From: Streptacidiphilus sp. 4-A2
Lineage (GTDB): Bacteria > Actinomycetota > Actinomycetes > Streptomycetales > Streptomycetaceae
DNA length: 64,000 bases
Direction: 5' to 3'
Assembly (NCBI GenBank): GCA_014284505.1
Contig: JAAFYY010000001.1
Coordinates: 1,302,001-1,366,000 of the forward strand
How positions within the stretch are numbered: the stretch's first letter is position 1; every line of letters begins with the position of its first letter. Positions 17,033 through 28,859 of this stretch are shown one piece after another. The translations under genes were made by a program, and so were the position numbers. The notes below the pieces were generated by a model. That model did not search any database, was not told where the DNA came from, and worked only from the letters and a program-made list of their open reading frames with translations.

Positions 17033-18213
17033 ATGCCGCACCACGCCCGCCATCGCCGCCCGAGCAGCAGGAACGGCTCCCGTGCCGCGCTGACCCTCGC
17101 GTTCACCGGCGCCACCGCGGCGCTGCCACTGCTCAGCGGTGGCCCCGCGCAGGCCGCGGCGCACGACTCCGCCCCAGGGCGGATCCGCCCGCCGGGCACC
17201 CCCGGGCCGGACCGACGCGCAGCAGGCGGAGCCGGTGCATGTGGTGCGGGCCGGGGAGAACCTCTCCGAGATCGCCGCCGAACTGCACCTCCCCGGCGGC
17301 TGGCGGGCCCTGTACGCGGAGAACCGGGCGACCGTGGGCCCTGACCCGGCCCTGATCCGGCCCGGCGAGCGGCTGCGGATCCCGGTCTCCCCGGCCCGCA
17401 CCCGGACCACCGGCTCGGGCAGCAAGGGCTCGGGAGGCAAGGGGTCGGGCAGCCAGGGCTCGGGAGGCAAGAAGACGCCGCCCCGGGCTCGCGGACCAGC
17501 GTGCCTTCCTCGCCCCCGATGACCGGGCAGACCCCGCCCCGGTGGGCATCCCCGGCGACTGGACTCCGGTCTTCGACGACGAGTTCAACGGCGACAGCCT
17601 GGACAGCGCCAACTGGAACACCGGCTGGCACGGCTCCGGCGTCACCGCCCCGGTCACCGCCAGCGAGCTGGCCTGCTACGCCCCGGGCCAGGTCAGCGTC
17701 GGCGGCGGCTACCTGCATCTGGACGCCGCCTTGGAAAACCAGGAGTGCGGCGGGCGGAGCCGCCCCTATGCCTCCGGTCTGGTCGACACCGACGGCCTGC
17801 ACGAGTTCGGCCAGGGCGCCTTCGAGGCCCGGATCTACCTGCCCGCCGCCCCGGACGGCGGTGTCTCCGACTGGCCGGCCTTCTGGACCGACGGCCAGAC
17901 CTGGCCCTCGGACGGCGAGATGGACGTGATGGAGAGCCTGTCCGGGGAGACCTGCTACCACTACCACGACTCCTCCGGCGCGGACGGCGGCTGCTCCTAC
18001 ACCCTCGGTCCGGGCTGGCATGTCTTCGGGGCCGACTGGGAGGGCGACACGGTCACCTACTACTTCGACGGCCGGAAGGTCGGCTCCACGCCCACCGACG
18101 GGTCCACGGCGTTGCAGTACCTGGTGCTCAACAACGCGGTCGGGGCGTACGGGGGGCAGGTGGAACCGGCCGACATGCTGGTCGACTACGTCCGGGTCTG
18201 GAAGCGCGCCTGA
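17033..18213 (+). CDS. Secreted LysM-GH16 glycoside hydrolase
   Basis: Secreted beta-glucanase-like enzyme. A Sec signal peptide covers residues 1-43 (Arg-rich start, hydrophobic AALTLAFTGATAALPLL, AQAAA cleavage). A LysM module follows (VHVVRAGENLSEIAAELHLP to RPGERLRIP), then a low-complexity Gly/Ser/Lys linker and a GH16 jelly-roll domain from WTPVFDDEFNGDSLDSANWN. The catalytic motif of GH16, E-x-D-x-x-E, is seen in DGEMDVMESLSG with flanking WPAFWTDGQTWPSD. The end VDYVRVWKRA is typical. Frame breaks lie near 17180, 17490 and 17535. Known GH16 enzymes cut beta-1,3 or beta-1,3-1,4-glucans; LysM suggests binding to chitin or peptidoglycan. Confidence 0.9.
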
Positions 18214-18276
18214 GCGGAGCGGCGACCTTCCAGCTGGCGGTAACACCCGGCACCGCCGTTGCCGCCGGGGCCGCTC

Positions 18277-20532
18277 TTACAGCGCCTTGCGCCGTTGCAG
18301 CCAGAGCAGCGCCAGCCAGCCCGGCAGCACCGGCAGCCAGAAGGTCAGCGCCCGGAACAGCAGCACCGGCGGCAGCGCCTCGGCGGGCGACACCCCGATC
18401 GTCTGGGCCAGGGCGCCGCTCAGCAGCAGCTCCACCCCGCCGACCCCGCCGGGGTGGGCACCGCCGAGCCCAGCGCGCCCCCGATCAGATTGGCCACGGT
18501 CACCTGGGCGATCCCGGGGTGCAGCCCGAACGCCAGGCAGCAGAAGTACAGGCAGGCGGCCGAGGTGATCGAGACCAGCAGCTGCCCGACCACGCCGACG
18601 GCCAGCTTGACCGGGTGCTGCAACAGGTCGAGCAGCCGCGGCACCACCCCGGCGAGCAGCTGCTGCAACCGCTTGGCGATCCAGCGCCGCAGCTGCGGCA
18701 CCGCGGTCGCCAGCAGCGCCAGCACCGCCGCCACCAGCAGCCCGGTGATCAGCGCGGGCGAGGTGGACAGCGAGGTGCCGTAGTGGACGCTGGCCAGGTA
18801 GCCGAAGACCAGGATCAGCAGCAGGTGCAGCACCAGACCGACCACCTGCGAGGCCCCGACGCTGGCGATCGCCTTGCGCGGGGCGACCCCCGCGCGTTGC
18901 AGGAAGCGGGTGCCGAGGGCCATCCCGCCGACCCCGCTGGGGTGACCAGGTTGGCGAATCCCCCGGCCAGCTGGGTCAGCCCGGCCTGCCACAGGTCGAG
19001 GCGCTCGGGCACGAAGCCGACGAAGCTCATGGTGGCGGCGACATAGCCCAGGGCGGCGGCCAGCCCGGCGAAGGCGAACCACCCGCTGTGCGCCGCCGCC
19101 AGCGCGGTGAGCGGGTTGTCCTGCTTGCTGGAGAACTGGAGCAGCAGGTAGTACCCGGCCAGTGCGCCGGCGAAGACGGTGAGCAGGGTCCTGGTGCGCA
19201 GCCGTTCCAGCCGTACCGGCTCCACCGGCGCCTCCGGCCGGGTGCGCAGGATCTCCTCGCGCAGTTCCCCGAGCAGCGCCACCGGGGCCTTGGTCCCGGG
19301 GAGGATGCCCAGCCGCTGGAGCAGCGGCACCGCGGAGCCGACCCGCTCCGGCCCGATCACGCCGACGGCGGCGGCGACCGCCCGCTGCGGCCCGACCCGG
19401 ATGGCGGTGGTGGCCAGCAGCTGGGCCAGGTCGCCGCGGAGCGTCAGGTCCCCGGCGGCGATGTCGCCGTCCTCCAGGTTCACCAGGTGCACCGCGCCCT
19501 GCTCGTCCACCAGCAGTGAGCCGGGAATCAGCCCGCGGTGTGCGATCCGGCGATGTTGAGCAGGTCAGCTGCCGCCAGGCGTCGGCGAGCAGTTCGTCGT
19601 CGATCTCCTGGTCGTCGAGCTGAGGGTGCGTCCGGTGAGCCGTTGGAAGACCGCGAAGGCGGCGTCCGGGCCACAGGGCGCTGGTCACCAGCAGCCGCCG
19701 GGAACGCGCCGCCGGCCGCCTGGGCGGCGTAGCTGAGCAGGGCCTCCTGCTGGAGCGCCTGGCGCGGGGAGACCAGGCTGCGGCGCTGCGGCGCGGTGCG
19801 CAGCGCGCGCGCGCGCGGAAGAACCCGCGCGGGGTCTCCCGGTCCGGACCACGTCCAGCTGCGGCGGGCTCGGCCTGGCTGGCTGCGCGTGCGTGCGCCC
19901 CGGGCGCGCGTTCGGCGGCGATCGGCTGGAAACCGGTCAGCCGCAGCGCCGCGAACAGCATCTCGGTGGTCAGCCGGGCGTTGGGCGAGCCCAGGGCGTA
20001 GACGGCGGCATTGGCGACGGTCAGGCCGACCAGCAGCGACAGCAGCAGCGCCAGCGCGTCGGCGGTGCCGTTGACCAGGGCGGTCAGGCCGTCCAGGGCG
20101 AGCAGCACGGTCATCGCGGCCAGCCAGCGCGGACGGGCGGCCGCGCCGGCGGTGATCAGATAGGCCAGTACCGGGGCGGGCCGGTCGAGCACCGGGTGGG
20201 CCAGGCCGACCAGCAGCGCCAGGCCGTAGGCGGGCACCGCGGCGAGCACCCCGTCGGCGGCGCGGCGGGCCTCGCGTTCCAGCAGCAGCCGCACCGCGAA
20301 GGCCACCGGCAGCAGCAGCACGGCGGTGGCGGCGAAGGCACCGGCCAGCGCCACCAGCCAGTGCGGGGCATGCGCGGCCTGCTTGGCCACGTCGGTGTCC
20401 AGGCCCCCGGCGGTGCTGCGGGCACCGGCCGCCAGCAGCAGCACCGCGCCGATCAGGACCAGGCTGACCACAGCACGGATCAGGGCCTCGGGGGCGTGCC
20501 CGGGCCGAGAGCAGCAGCTCCTCTTGCTCGAC
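18277..20532 (-). CDS. Large LPG-synthase-type flippase-like membrane protein with kinase-like middle
   Basis: Multi-spanning membrane protein of about 750 residues. The N-terminal third has 6-7 helices (VSLVLIGAVLLLAAGA, HWLVALAGAFAATAVLLLPV and others). The middle has a degenerate kinase-like stretch (HRGLIPGSLLVDEQGAVHLV then NLEDGDIAAGDLTLRGDLAQ). The C-terminal part is the UPF0104/lysylphosphatidylglycerol-synthase membrane domain, with two GGxANLVTPxGVGG-like repeats and the ending LPGWLALLWLQRRKAL. Several frame breaks occur (near 20480, 19810, 19520-19740, 18940, 18455). No start codon is visible at the predicted position near 20530, where GGAGG lies just upstream. No catalytic aminoacyl-transferase domain is present, so lipid or polymer transport is more likely than lysyl transfer. 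Confidence 0.78.
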
Positions 20533-20614
20533 TCTGGACCTCCAGCCCCCGTGTGCGCTCGCGGCCCGATCGTACCGGCACAGCCCGGCCCGGCACGGCG
20601 ATCACGGAGATCGT

Positions 20615-20640
20615 AAGTCCGAACTTGTCAGTCCAGACTT
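20615..20640. promoter_or_regulatory. Candidate operator between the membrane protein and isochorismatase genes
   Basis: AAGTCCGAACT (20615-20625) and AGTCCAGACTT (20630-20640) form an 11-bp inverted repeat matching at 9 of 11 positions, separated by TGTC. It lies between divergent genes, 83 bases upstream of one start and about 90 of the other. The size and symmetry suit a MarR/HxlR/TetR-like dimer; no such regulator gene is adjacent. Confidence 0.5.
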
Positions 20641-20731
20641 ATGAAACTACCGTGTCGGGGGACGCTTCCACTCGACAGTCCCGGCTCTCGACGTCTCCAG
20701 CACGAAAGTCTCCAGCACGAAAGGCAGCACC

Positions 20732-21315
20732 ATGGCCGTCACCACGCTCGACCGCAGCACCGCGCTCGTCCTGATCGACCTCCAGCGGGGCATCGCCGCC
20801 GCCCCCACGGTCCCGCTGAGCGGCCCCGAGGTGATCGGCAACGCGGTCAGGCTCGCCGACGCCTTCCGCGCCCAGGGCGCCCCGGTGGTACTGGTCCGGG
20901 TCAGCTTCGCGGCGGACTTCGCCGACGTCGCCCGCGGCCGCAACGAGTTCGACTTCGGCGGCGGCGCCCGGCCCGAGGGCTGGGACCTGATCGTCGACGA
21001 GCTCGCCGGCCACCCCGAGGACATCCGGGTGACCAAGCGCAACTGGGGCGCCTTCTACGGCACCGACCTGGACCTCCACCTGCGGCGGCGCGGCATCACC
21101 CAGATCGTGCTGGGCGGCATCGCCACCAGCATCGGGTGGAGTCCACCGCCCGTGACGCCTACGAGCGCGGCTACAACATCACCATCGCCACCGACGTCCT
21201 GGCCGACCTCAGCGTCGAGGCGCACCACAACAGCCTGGAGCGGATCTTCCCGCGGCTGAGCGAGAGCGGCACCACCGAGGAGATCCTGGAGCTGTTCGCC
21301 AAGACCCGCGACTAG
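20732..21315 (+). CDS. Isochorismatase-like hydrolase without nucleophile Cys
   Basis: Cytoplasmic protein of the isochorismatase/nicotinamidase superfamily, about 195 residues. The catalytic Asp is in TALVLIDLQRGIAA, the Lys in DIRVTKRNWGAFYGTDLDL, and the cis-peptide strand is LGGIATSIG followed after a one-base loss near 21135 by VESTARDAYERGYN. At the place where amidases carry the nucleophile Cys the sequence has Gly, as in true isochorismatases such as EntB and PhzD. It may thus hydrolyse a vinyl ether or be non-amidase. The ATG at 20732 follows AAAGGCAGC. No siderophore or phenazine genes lie nearby. Confidence 0.86.
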
Positions 21316-21322
21316 TCGCGAC

Positions 21323-21348
21323 CGGTACCGGTTGCCGATCCGGTACCG
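21323..21348. terminator. Hairpin after the isochorismatase-like gene
   Basis: Arms CGGTACCGG (21323-21331) and CCGGTACCG (21340-21348) are perfectly complementary around an 8-base spacer, starting seven bases after the stop codon. It is the first of two adjacent hairpins between convergent genes. Confidence 0.5.
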
Positions 21349-21367
21349 ACCGCCGAACGTGCCCGGC

Positions 21368-21400
21368 CCCGGCCCGGCCCCGCGACGGGGCCGGGCCGGG
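21368..21400. terminator. Strong GC hairpin between convergent genes
   Basis: A 15-bp stem with a CGA loop: the core arms GGCCCGGCCCCG (21371-21382) and CGGGGCCGGGCC (21386-21397) are perfect and extend by three CCC/GGG pairs. It lies between the isochorismatase-like gene and the VOC gene and should terminate from both sides. Confidence 0.65.
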
Positions 21401-21414
21401 CCCGTCACCGGCCC

Positions 21415-22230
<816 letters not shown>

Positions 22231-22459
22231 TACGACACACCTCTCCATACGGACGGGGTCCCGCCCTGGCGGACGGGACTGCTCGACACCCCTCGGTCAC
22301 TCCCGGTGACCATAACCCCGGAGTCCGGGCTTCCCGCCGCGCCGCGCGCTGATCCGGACCCCGCTCATCCGCACGGACCGGGCGTCTGCCAGGGTTCTGC
22401 CAGGGTCCGGCCGCGACCGGACGAGCGGTCGCCCGACGAGCGGACGAGGGGAAAGCTCC

Positions 22460-23167
22460 ATGGATGTCGTCAACCGTCACCACACAGACCAGGGCACAGC
22501 GGAGTCCGAACAGCAGCCACCGGATGTGCTCTCGCGGCTCGGAGTGATCGGTGTGGTGCCGGTCGTGGTCCTGGACGATGCCGACAGCGCGGGACCGCTG
22601 GCCGACGCGCTGCTCGCCGGAGGCCTGGGCTGCGCCGAACTCACCCTGCGTACGCCCGCCGCGGAGAGCGCGGTACGGGCCATGGCCGACCGCAGCGGGC
22701 TGCTGCTGGGGGTCGGCACCGTGCTGGAGGCCGACCAGGTGGAGCGCTGCGCCGCCGCGGGCGCCCGGTTCGTGGTCTCGCCCGGCTACGACGACGCCGT
22801 GGTCGAGCGCTGCCGGCAGCTGGGGCTGCCGGTGCTGCCGGGGACGGCGACCGCGACCGAGGTGCTGCGGGCCCGGCGGGCCGGGCTGCGCACGGTGAAG
22901 TTCTTCCCGGCCGAGACCTCCGGCGGCCTGGCCGCCCTGAAGGCACTGGCCGCGCCCTTCCACGACATGCGGTTCGTGCCGACCGGCGGCATCGGCCCGG
23001 ACAACGCGGGCGACTATCTGCGCACCCCGGCGGTGCTGGCGGTCGGCGGCAGCTGGATGGTCCCGCGCGAGCTGGTGCGGGAGCGGCGCTGGGACGATAT
23101 CCGCCGGTTGTCGGCGCAGGCCGTCCAGGCCGTGGCCGAAGCCCGGGCCCAGACGGTGGCCTCGTGA
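22460..23167 (+). CDS. eda: KDPG/KHG aldolase
   Basis: Bifunctional 2-keto-3-deoxy-6-phosphogluconate / 4-hydroxy-2-oxoglutarate aldolase, 235 residues, intact. It splits KDPG to pyruvate and glyceraldehyde 3-phosphate. The Schiff-base Lys is in LRTVKFFPAETSGG; the catalytic Glu lies in the GGLGCAELTLRTPAAESAV segment; phosphate binding is in RFVPTGGIGPDNAGDYL. The ATG at 22460 follows GAGGGGAAAG. The next gene, a PfkB sugar kinase, overlaps the stop codon (GTGA), giving a two-gene unit that converts 2-keto-3-deoxygluconate to central metabolites. A short N-terminal extension of about 25 residues is unlike the compact E. coli enzyme. Confidence 0.92.
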   Translation: MDVVNRHHTDQGTAESEQQPPDVLSRLGVIGVVPVVVLDDADSAGPLADALLAGGLGCAELTLRTPAAESAVRAMADRSGLLLGVGTVLEADQVERCAAAGARFVVSPGYDDAVVERCRQLGLPVLPGTATATEVLRARRAGLRTVKFFPAETSGGLAALKALAAPFHDMRFVPTGGIGPDNAGDYLRTPAVLAVGGSWMVPRELVRERRWDDIRRLSAQAVQAVAEARAQTVAS

Positions 23168-24158
23168 GCGGGGCCCGGGGGCGACGGCCGAGGGGGCACG
23201 CTCCGGGCTGGTCACCTTCGGCGAGACCATGGGGCTGGTCTCCGCCCTGGACACCGGGCCGCTGGAGTTCGCCCGGGCCTTCGGCTACGGCATCGGCGGG
23301 GCCGAAAGCAATGTGGCGATCGGGGTCTCCCGACTGGGCGCGGAGGCGGCCTGGTTCGGCCGGATCGGCTCGGACGCCACCGGCGACCTGGTCGAACGGC
23401 GGCTGCGGGCCGAGGAGGTGCGCACCCTGGCGATCCGGGACGAGGGCTTCACCGGGATGATGCTCAAGCACCGGCGCTTCGGCAGCACCCTCCAGGTCGA
23501 CTACCACCGGGCCGGCAGCGCCGGATCGCGGCTGGCACCGGCGGACGTCCCGGTGGAACTGGTGCGGCGGGCGGCGATCCTGCATGTCACCGGGATCACC
23601 CCGGCGCTCTCCGAGTCGGCCAGGGCGGCGGTGTTCCACGCCGTGGAGCTGGCCCGCGCCGCCGGGGTCAGTGTCTCGGTGGACGTCAACTACCGCTCCA
23701 AGCTGTGGCGCCCCGAGGCCGCAGCGCCGGTCCTGCGGGACCTGGTGACCCGGGCGGACATCGTCTTCGCGGGTGTGGAGGAGGCCCAGCTGGTGCTCGG
23801 CCCGAACCCAGGCCCGAACCCCGCTGCGGCATCGGAACTGGCGTCCGCGCTGGCCGCGCTGGGCCCGGCGCAGGCCGTGATCAAGGACGGTGCGCGCGGC
23901 TGCACCGCCGTCATCGACGGTGTGGCCCACCGGGTTCCCGCGCTGACGGTGTCCGTGCTCGACCCGGTCGGCGCGGGCGACGCGTTCGTGGCCGGCTACC
24001 TCGCCGAGAGCCTCGGCGGCCGCCCGGCCGAGACCCGGCTGCACACCGCGATCGCGGCCGGGGCCTTCGCCGTCACCGTGCCGGGCGACTGCGAGGGCCT
24101 GCCGCGCCGGGCCGAGCTGGCCGCCCTGGCCCGCTCCGAGGAGGACATCGCCCGCTGA
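23164..24158 (+). CDS. 2-keto-3-deoxygluconate kinase, PfkB family
   Basis: PfkB-type sugar kinase of about 330 residues that would phosphorylate 2-keto-3-deoxygluconate for the preceding aldolase; the neighbour rather than any single residue sets the substrate. The N-terminal VTFGETMGLVSALDTGPLEF and GGAESNVAIGVSRLGAEAAW, and the C-terminal ATP/anion-hole motif LDPVGAGDAFVAGYLAESLG with catalytic Asp, are clear. The GTG at 23164 overlaps the aldolase stop; one base is lost near 23185. No sugar-acid transporter or regulator is adjacent. Confidence 0.9.
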
Positions 24159-24778
24159 ACCGCACCCCACCGGGCCGACCGCGGCCGGGCCGACCGCGGC
24201 CGGGCCGACCGCGGCCGGGCCGGATCCGAGCCGGCCGGGGCACGCTCCCCCGGCGTCAGCCGCCTGGGCGGTGCGCACCGCCCGCTCCTCGGGGCGGGCG
24301 GGCGGCCGGGCCCGGGACCGCCCCCGGCCCGGCGAGCCGGTGGGCATAGCGCCCCAGCCCCGACCGACGGCAGTAGGGCGGCAGCGACTGCTGGGCCGGG
24401 CAGGCCGACCGCGCGACCAGACCGACCACCCGCCGCCCCGGGCCTGCGCCCGTAGTGGACGCGCGAGCCGCGAAACCGGACGCGGCGCGCGGGTCCACCC
24501 CGGGCAGCGGGGTGGACGGGCGGTCCGAAAGAACACAGAGGCGGGAAACGGTACGAACGTACGAGGGCCTGGATCGTGCGGCTTCCGGCGAAGTGAGGCG
24601 CCCGCTGTCGGGCGGATGCTCCCTTGCCTACGCCGCCACAGTGGGGCAGGCCCCCCAGGGAGGCATCCATAGGGGAACCCTCCCAGAAGCAACCAAGCCA
24701 CCGCAATCACCCTCAGGAGTGAAAGAAAGCGCTGAAACCAGGTCACCCTCACCGTTCGGAGGTCGTGTCGTGGCGGCA
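24159..24778. other. 620-base gap, repeat-bearing, no confident gene
   Basis: The first part holds a 15-base tandem repeat. After that GC-rich sequence continues to about 24540, and then a less GC-rich stretch to 24760. Minus-strand frames give a hydrophobic start VTWFQRFLSLLRVIAVAWLL near 24740, which might be a small membrane peptide, but it lacks a clear ribosome site and family match. I call no gene. Confidence 0.35.
24171..24221. repeat. 15-bp tandem repeat
   Basis: Three exact copies of CGGGCCGACCGCGGC begin at 24171, 24186 and 24201, followed by a partial fourth. It starts 12 bases after the stop codon of the sugar kinase and could fold into GC-rich hairpins that end transcription. 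Confidence 0.85.
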
Positions 24779-25392
24779 TCACGGGCTGGTCAACGGTCGG
24801 CGCCGGATCACGTCACCGGCCGGGACGGCGAATGACCGCTTCGTGTCGGGCTCGAAGGCCCGTACGAGCGGCGGCCACTCGCCGGTGGTCAGCCGAGCGC
24901 CCACCACCGTCAGCCGGTGGCCGCGGATCCGCAGCACCAGCATCCGGGAGACCACCTCGCCCAGCGCCATCAGCACCAGCGCGGCCACCCAGGCCTGGTC
25001 GGTGGTGATCGAGTGCTGGGCGCTGAAGCGGGCGATGTCCGGCCCCATGCCGTGACTGGAGCTGTAGGAGAAGGCCATCCGGAAGCCGATGCCGAGCACC
25101 CACAGCACCGCCGCGACCACCCGGCCTTGGCGAAGGGGACCCCGTCCGCGCCCAGCCGCAGCCGGGTGCTCACCGCGGCGCCCACCCCCAGCAGCACGCC
25201 CGCCCCGAGCAGCACGCCGATCAGCACCAGGTCGTTGCCGGCCGTGGGGATGGAGCGCAGGTACTGGTAGCCGACACCGGCGGTGATCGCCAGCGGCAGC
25301 ACCAGGTTGACCAGGTCGAGCTTGGACCCGCGGATCTGGCGGATCACCAGCAGCACCAGTACCGCGTTGATCAGGTAGTCAGTTGTACTCAT
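24779..25392 (-). CDS. DUF1453-like membrane protein
   Basis: Membrane protein of about 204 residues with five or six helices. It starts MSTTDYLINAVLVLLVIRQI; further helices are VLIGVLLGAGVLLGVGAAVS, VVAAVLWVLGIGFRMAFSYS and the WVAALVLMALGEVVSRMLVL segment. The soluble tail ends FAVPAGDVIRRRPLTSP. This arrangement matches the DUF1453/CcdC-like family common in Streptomyces, function unknown. A one-base loss near 25122 splits it. I choose the ATG at 25392 because hydrophobic sequence begins at once. Confidence 0.72.
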
Positions 25393-25538
25393 GGGCACCA
25401 GCATCGCCACCGCGGCCCGGCGGCGGATCGACCACCGGATGGAGAACCGGGCGGAGCCGCCGGCCGCCGGCTCCGCCCCAGGGTGGAGGCCGCGGAATCC
25501 GGTTGATCGGCGGCGGCCGTCCGGGATAGGAACGACAC

Positions 25539-26069
25539 ATGCTCAGAGGCCAGAAGATCGGGCTGCGCGCCCGCCAGGAGTCCGACGTCCCGGTACTGCA
25601 CGAGGAGCTCTACAACGACGTGCCCATGCGCGCCCGGGCGGACACCCGCCCCTGGCGTCCGATCCCGCTCGGCACCGAGGCCTCGCCGTTCGCGGTGCGG
25701 GAGCCGGACGACCGGTTCTCCTCCTTCTCGGTGGTGACCCTGGAGGACGGCGAGCTGGCCGGGTCGGCGCTGCTCTGGGGCATCGACAACCACAACCGCT
25801 CGGCGCACCTGGGCATGGCGCTGCGCCCGTCCCACCGGGGCCGGGGACTGAGCAGCGACGTGGTCCGGGTGCTGTGCCGGTACGGCTTCGCGGTGCGTGG
25901 GCTCCAGCGGCTGCAACTGGAGACGCTGGCCGACAACGAGCCGATGATCAGGTCCGCCGAGCGGGCCGGCTTCACCCGCGAGGGAACGCTGCGCCGGGCG
26001 GCCTGGGTCGACGGGCAGTTCCTGGACGAGGTGATCCTGGGCCTGCTGGCCGGGGACTGGCAGCGCTGA
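25539..26069 (+). CDS. GNAT acetyltransferase, RimJ/RimL type
   Basis: Intact 176-residue acetyl-CoA-dependent N-acetyltransferase. The start IGLRARQESDVPVLHEELYN, the beta-strand HLGMALRPSHRGRGLSSDVV with the acetyl-CoA loop RGRGLS, and LQLETLADNEPMIRSAERAG followed by FTREGTLRRA are the standard RimJ/RimL order. The ATG at 25539 follows AGGAACGACAC. It acts in the cytoplasm on protein N-termini or small amines; the substrate is not predictable. It is alone in its unit. Confidence 0.9.
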   Translation: MLRGQKIGLRARQESDVPVLHEELYNDVPMRARADTRPWRPIPLGTEASPFAVREPDDRFSSFSVVTLEDGELAGSALLWGIDNHNRSAHLGMALRPSHRGRGLSSDVVRVLCRYGFAVRGLQRLQLETLADNEPMIRSAERAGFTREGTLRRAAWVDGQFLDEVILGLLAGDWQR

Positions 26070-26531
26070 GCGGGCCGGCCGCCCGGGGGCCGGTTCCAGC
26101 GCGCCCGGGGTCCGGCTGCCCGCTCCACCCGGCTACTTGATGCGGGCGCGGGGCGGTCGCCGCCTTGGCCGACAGGTCGAGAGCCGCGGTGGCGGCGAGC
26201 ACGGCTGCCGCCGCGGCACCGAGGACAGCGGGACGGGAGGGCTTCTTCAAGGGGGTCCTCATGCACTGGTGCCCGGTGGGCGGCGTTGCCCGCGGCTGCG
26301 TTTCCATGGTCGACACCGCCCCGGATGCCCGCATCCGGGGTGCTCCGTCCGCGTCGGGGGTGCGTCCGAACAGGCGGAACAGGCGCACTGCGGGCAGACT
26401 TTGAGGGATCTTGTAGCTCCGCTGGTGCCGCAGTTAAGAAAGCCTCGATGGACCTGGGGCTGATGGGACCGGCAGGGTGAAGTGCCCGCCGCGTTCGCGG
26501 TGGCGCGAGGCGTCACGCTCAGGAGATCTCC
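26070..26531. other. 462-base gap ahead of threonine dehydrogenase
   Basis: Holds a doubtful small minus-strand gene (26133-26262) and the promoter region of tdh. Bases 26400-26460 are less GC-rich. I see no riboswitch fold and no clear -35/-10 pair; the ribosome site AGGAGA lies at 26519-26524. Confidence 0.35.
26133..26262 (-). CDS. Possible small secreted or membrane peptide
   Basis: From the ATG at 26262 the minus strand reads MRTPLKKPSRPAVLGAAAAA then VLAATAALDLSAKAATAP, a basic start plus a hydrophobic Ala-rich core like a signal peptide. The nearest stop that would end the peptide as ARIK is at 26133, but it is in another frame, so an indel must be assumed. No good ribosome site is seen. 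It may be only chance hydrophobicity. Confidence 0.22.
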
Positions 26532-27560
26532 GTGAAGGCACTTGTGAAGGCGAAGGCAGAGCCCGGCCTGTGGCTGATGGACGTGCCGGAGCCGGAGGTC
26601 GGCCCGGGCGAGGTGCTGATCAAGGTGCTGCGCACCGGCATCTGCGGCACCGACCTGCACATCCGCGCCTACGACGGCTGGGCGCAGGGCGCTGTGCGCA
26701 CCCCGCTGGTGCTGGGCCACGAGTTCGTCGGCGAGGTGGTCGAGACCGCTCCCGGCGTCACCGACATCGCCCCCGGCGACCTGGTCAGCGGCGAGGGCCA
26801 TCTGGTCTGCGGCAAGTGCCGCAACTGCCTGGCCGGGCGGCGGCACCTGTGCCGCAGCACGATCGGCCTGGGCATCGGCCGCGACGGCGCGTTCGCCGAG
26901 TACGTGACCCTGCCGGCCTCCAATGTCTGGGTGCACCGGGTGCCGGTCGACCTGGACGTCGCCGCGATCTTCGACCCCTTCGGCAACGCGGTGCACACCG
27001 CGCTGTCCTTCCCGCTGGTCGGCGAGGACGTGCTGATCACCGGCGCCGGGCCGATCGGGGTGATGGCGGCGGCCGTCGCCAAGCACGCCGGCGCCCGCAA
27101 GGTGATGATCACCGATGTCAGCCCGTACCGGCTGGAGCTGGCCGAGCGGGTCGGGGTGAGCCTGGCGCTGGACGTCCGCAGCTCCACCATCGCCGAGGGC
27201 CAGCAGCGGCTGGGACTGCGTGAGGGCTTCGACGTCGGGCTGGAGATGTCCGGCCGCCCGGAGGCGCTCCGGGACATGATCGCGAACATGACCCACGGCG
27301 GCAAGATCGCCATGCTGGGCCTGCCGTCCGAGGAGTTCCCGGTCGACTTCGCCAAGATCGTGACCTCGATGCTGACCCTCAAGGGCATCTACGGCCGGGA
27401 GATGTTCGAGACCTGGTACGCCATGTCGGTGCTGCTCGAAGGCGGCCTGGACCTCAGCCCGGTGATCACCGGCCGCTACTCGTACCGGGACTTCGACGCG
27501 GCGTTCGACGACGCGGCCGGCGGGCGCTGCGGCAAGGTCATCCTCGACTGGACCGCCTGA
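26532..27560 (+). CDS. tdh: L-threonine 3-dehydrogenase
   Basis: Intact 342-residue zinc-dependent medium-chain dehydrogenase that oxidises L-threonine to 2-amino-3-ketobutyrate with NAD. Catalytic zinc ligands lie in [20 protein letters not shown] and [13 protein letters not shown]; the structural zinc loop is [15 protein letters not shown]. The NAD motif is [20 protein letters not shown]. The GTG at 26532 follows AGGAGATCTCC. The next gene encodes the ligase that uses its unstable product, so the assignment to threonine rather than another polyol is well supported by context. Confidence 0.95.
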   Translation: MKALVKAKAEPGLWLMDVPEPEVGPGEVLIKVLRTGICGTDLHIRAYDGWAQGAVRTPLVLGHEFVGEVVETAPGVTDIAPGDLVSGEGHLVCGKCRNCLAGRRHLCRSTIGLGIGRDGAFAEYVTLPASNVWVHRVPVDLDVAAIFDPFGNAVHTALSFPLVGEDVLITGAGPIGVMAAAVAKHAGARKVMITDVSPYRLELAERVGVSLALDVRSSTIAEGQQRLGLREGFDVGLEMSGRPEALRDMIANMTHGGKIAMLGLPSEEFPVDFAKIVTSMLTLKGIYGREMFETWYAMSVLLEGGLDLSPVITGRYSYRDFDAAFDDAAGGRCGKVILDWTA

Positions 27561-27568
27561 GCCGGAAC

Positions 27569-27590
27569 CGGTCCTGCTGAGTCAGGACCG
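27569..27590 (+). terminator. Hairpin between tdh and kbl
   Basis: CGGTCCTG and CAGGACCG are perfect 8-base arms around CTGAGT. It lies in the 86-base gap between two genes that should be co-expressed, so it may be a partial terminator or an RNA-processing site that sets the relative amounts of the two enzymes. Confidence 0.45.
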
Positions 27591-27646
27591 CCAAGAGCCT
27601 CGACCGCCCCCGCCACCGCACCTACTCCCCAAGGAGAGCCTTCCCG

Positions 27647-28855
<1,209 letters not shown>

Positions 28856-28859
28856 CCTG

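Noticed and set aside
24159..24778. A small membrane protein on the minus strand
   Set aside because: The hydrophobic start near 24740 lacks a ribosome site, and the rest is Arg/Gly/Pro-rich noise; kept only as a note in the gap entry.
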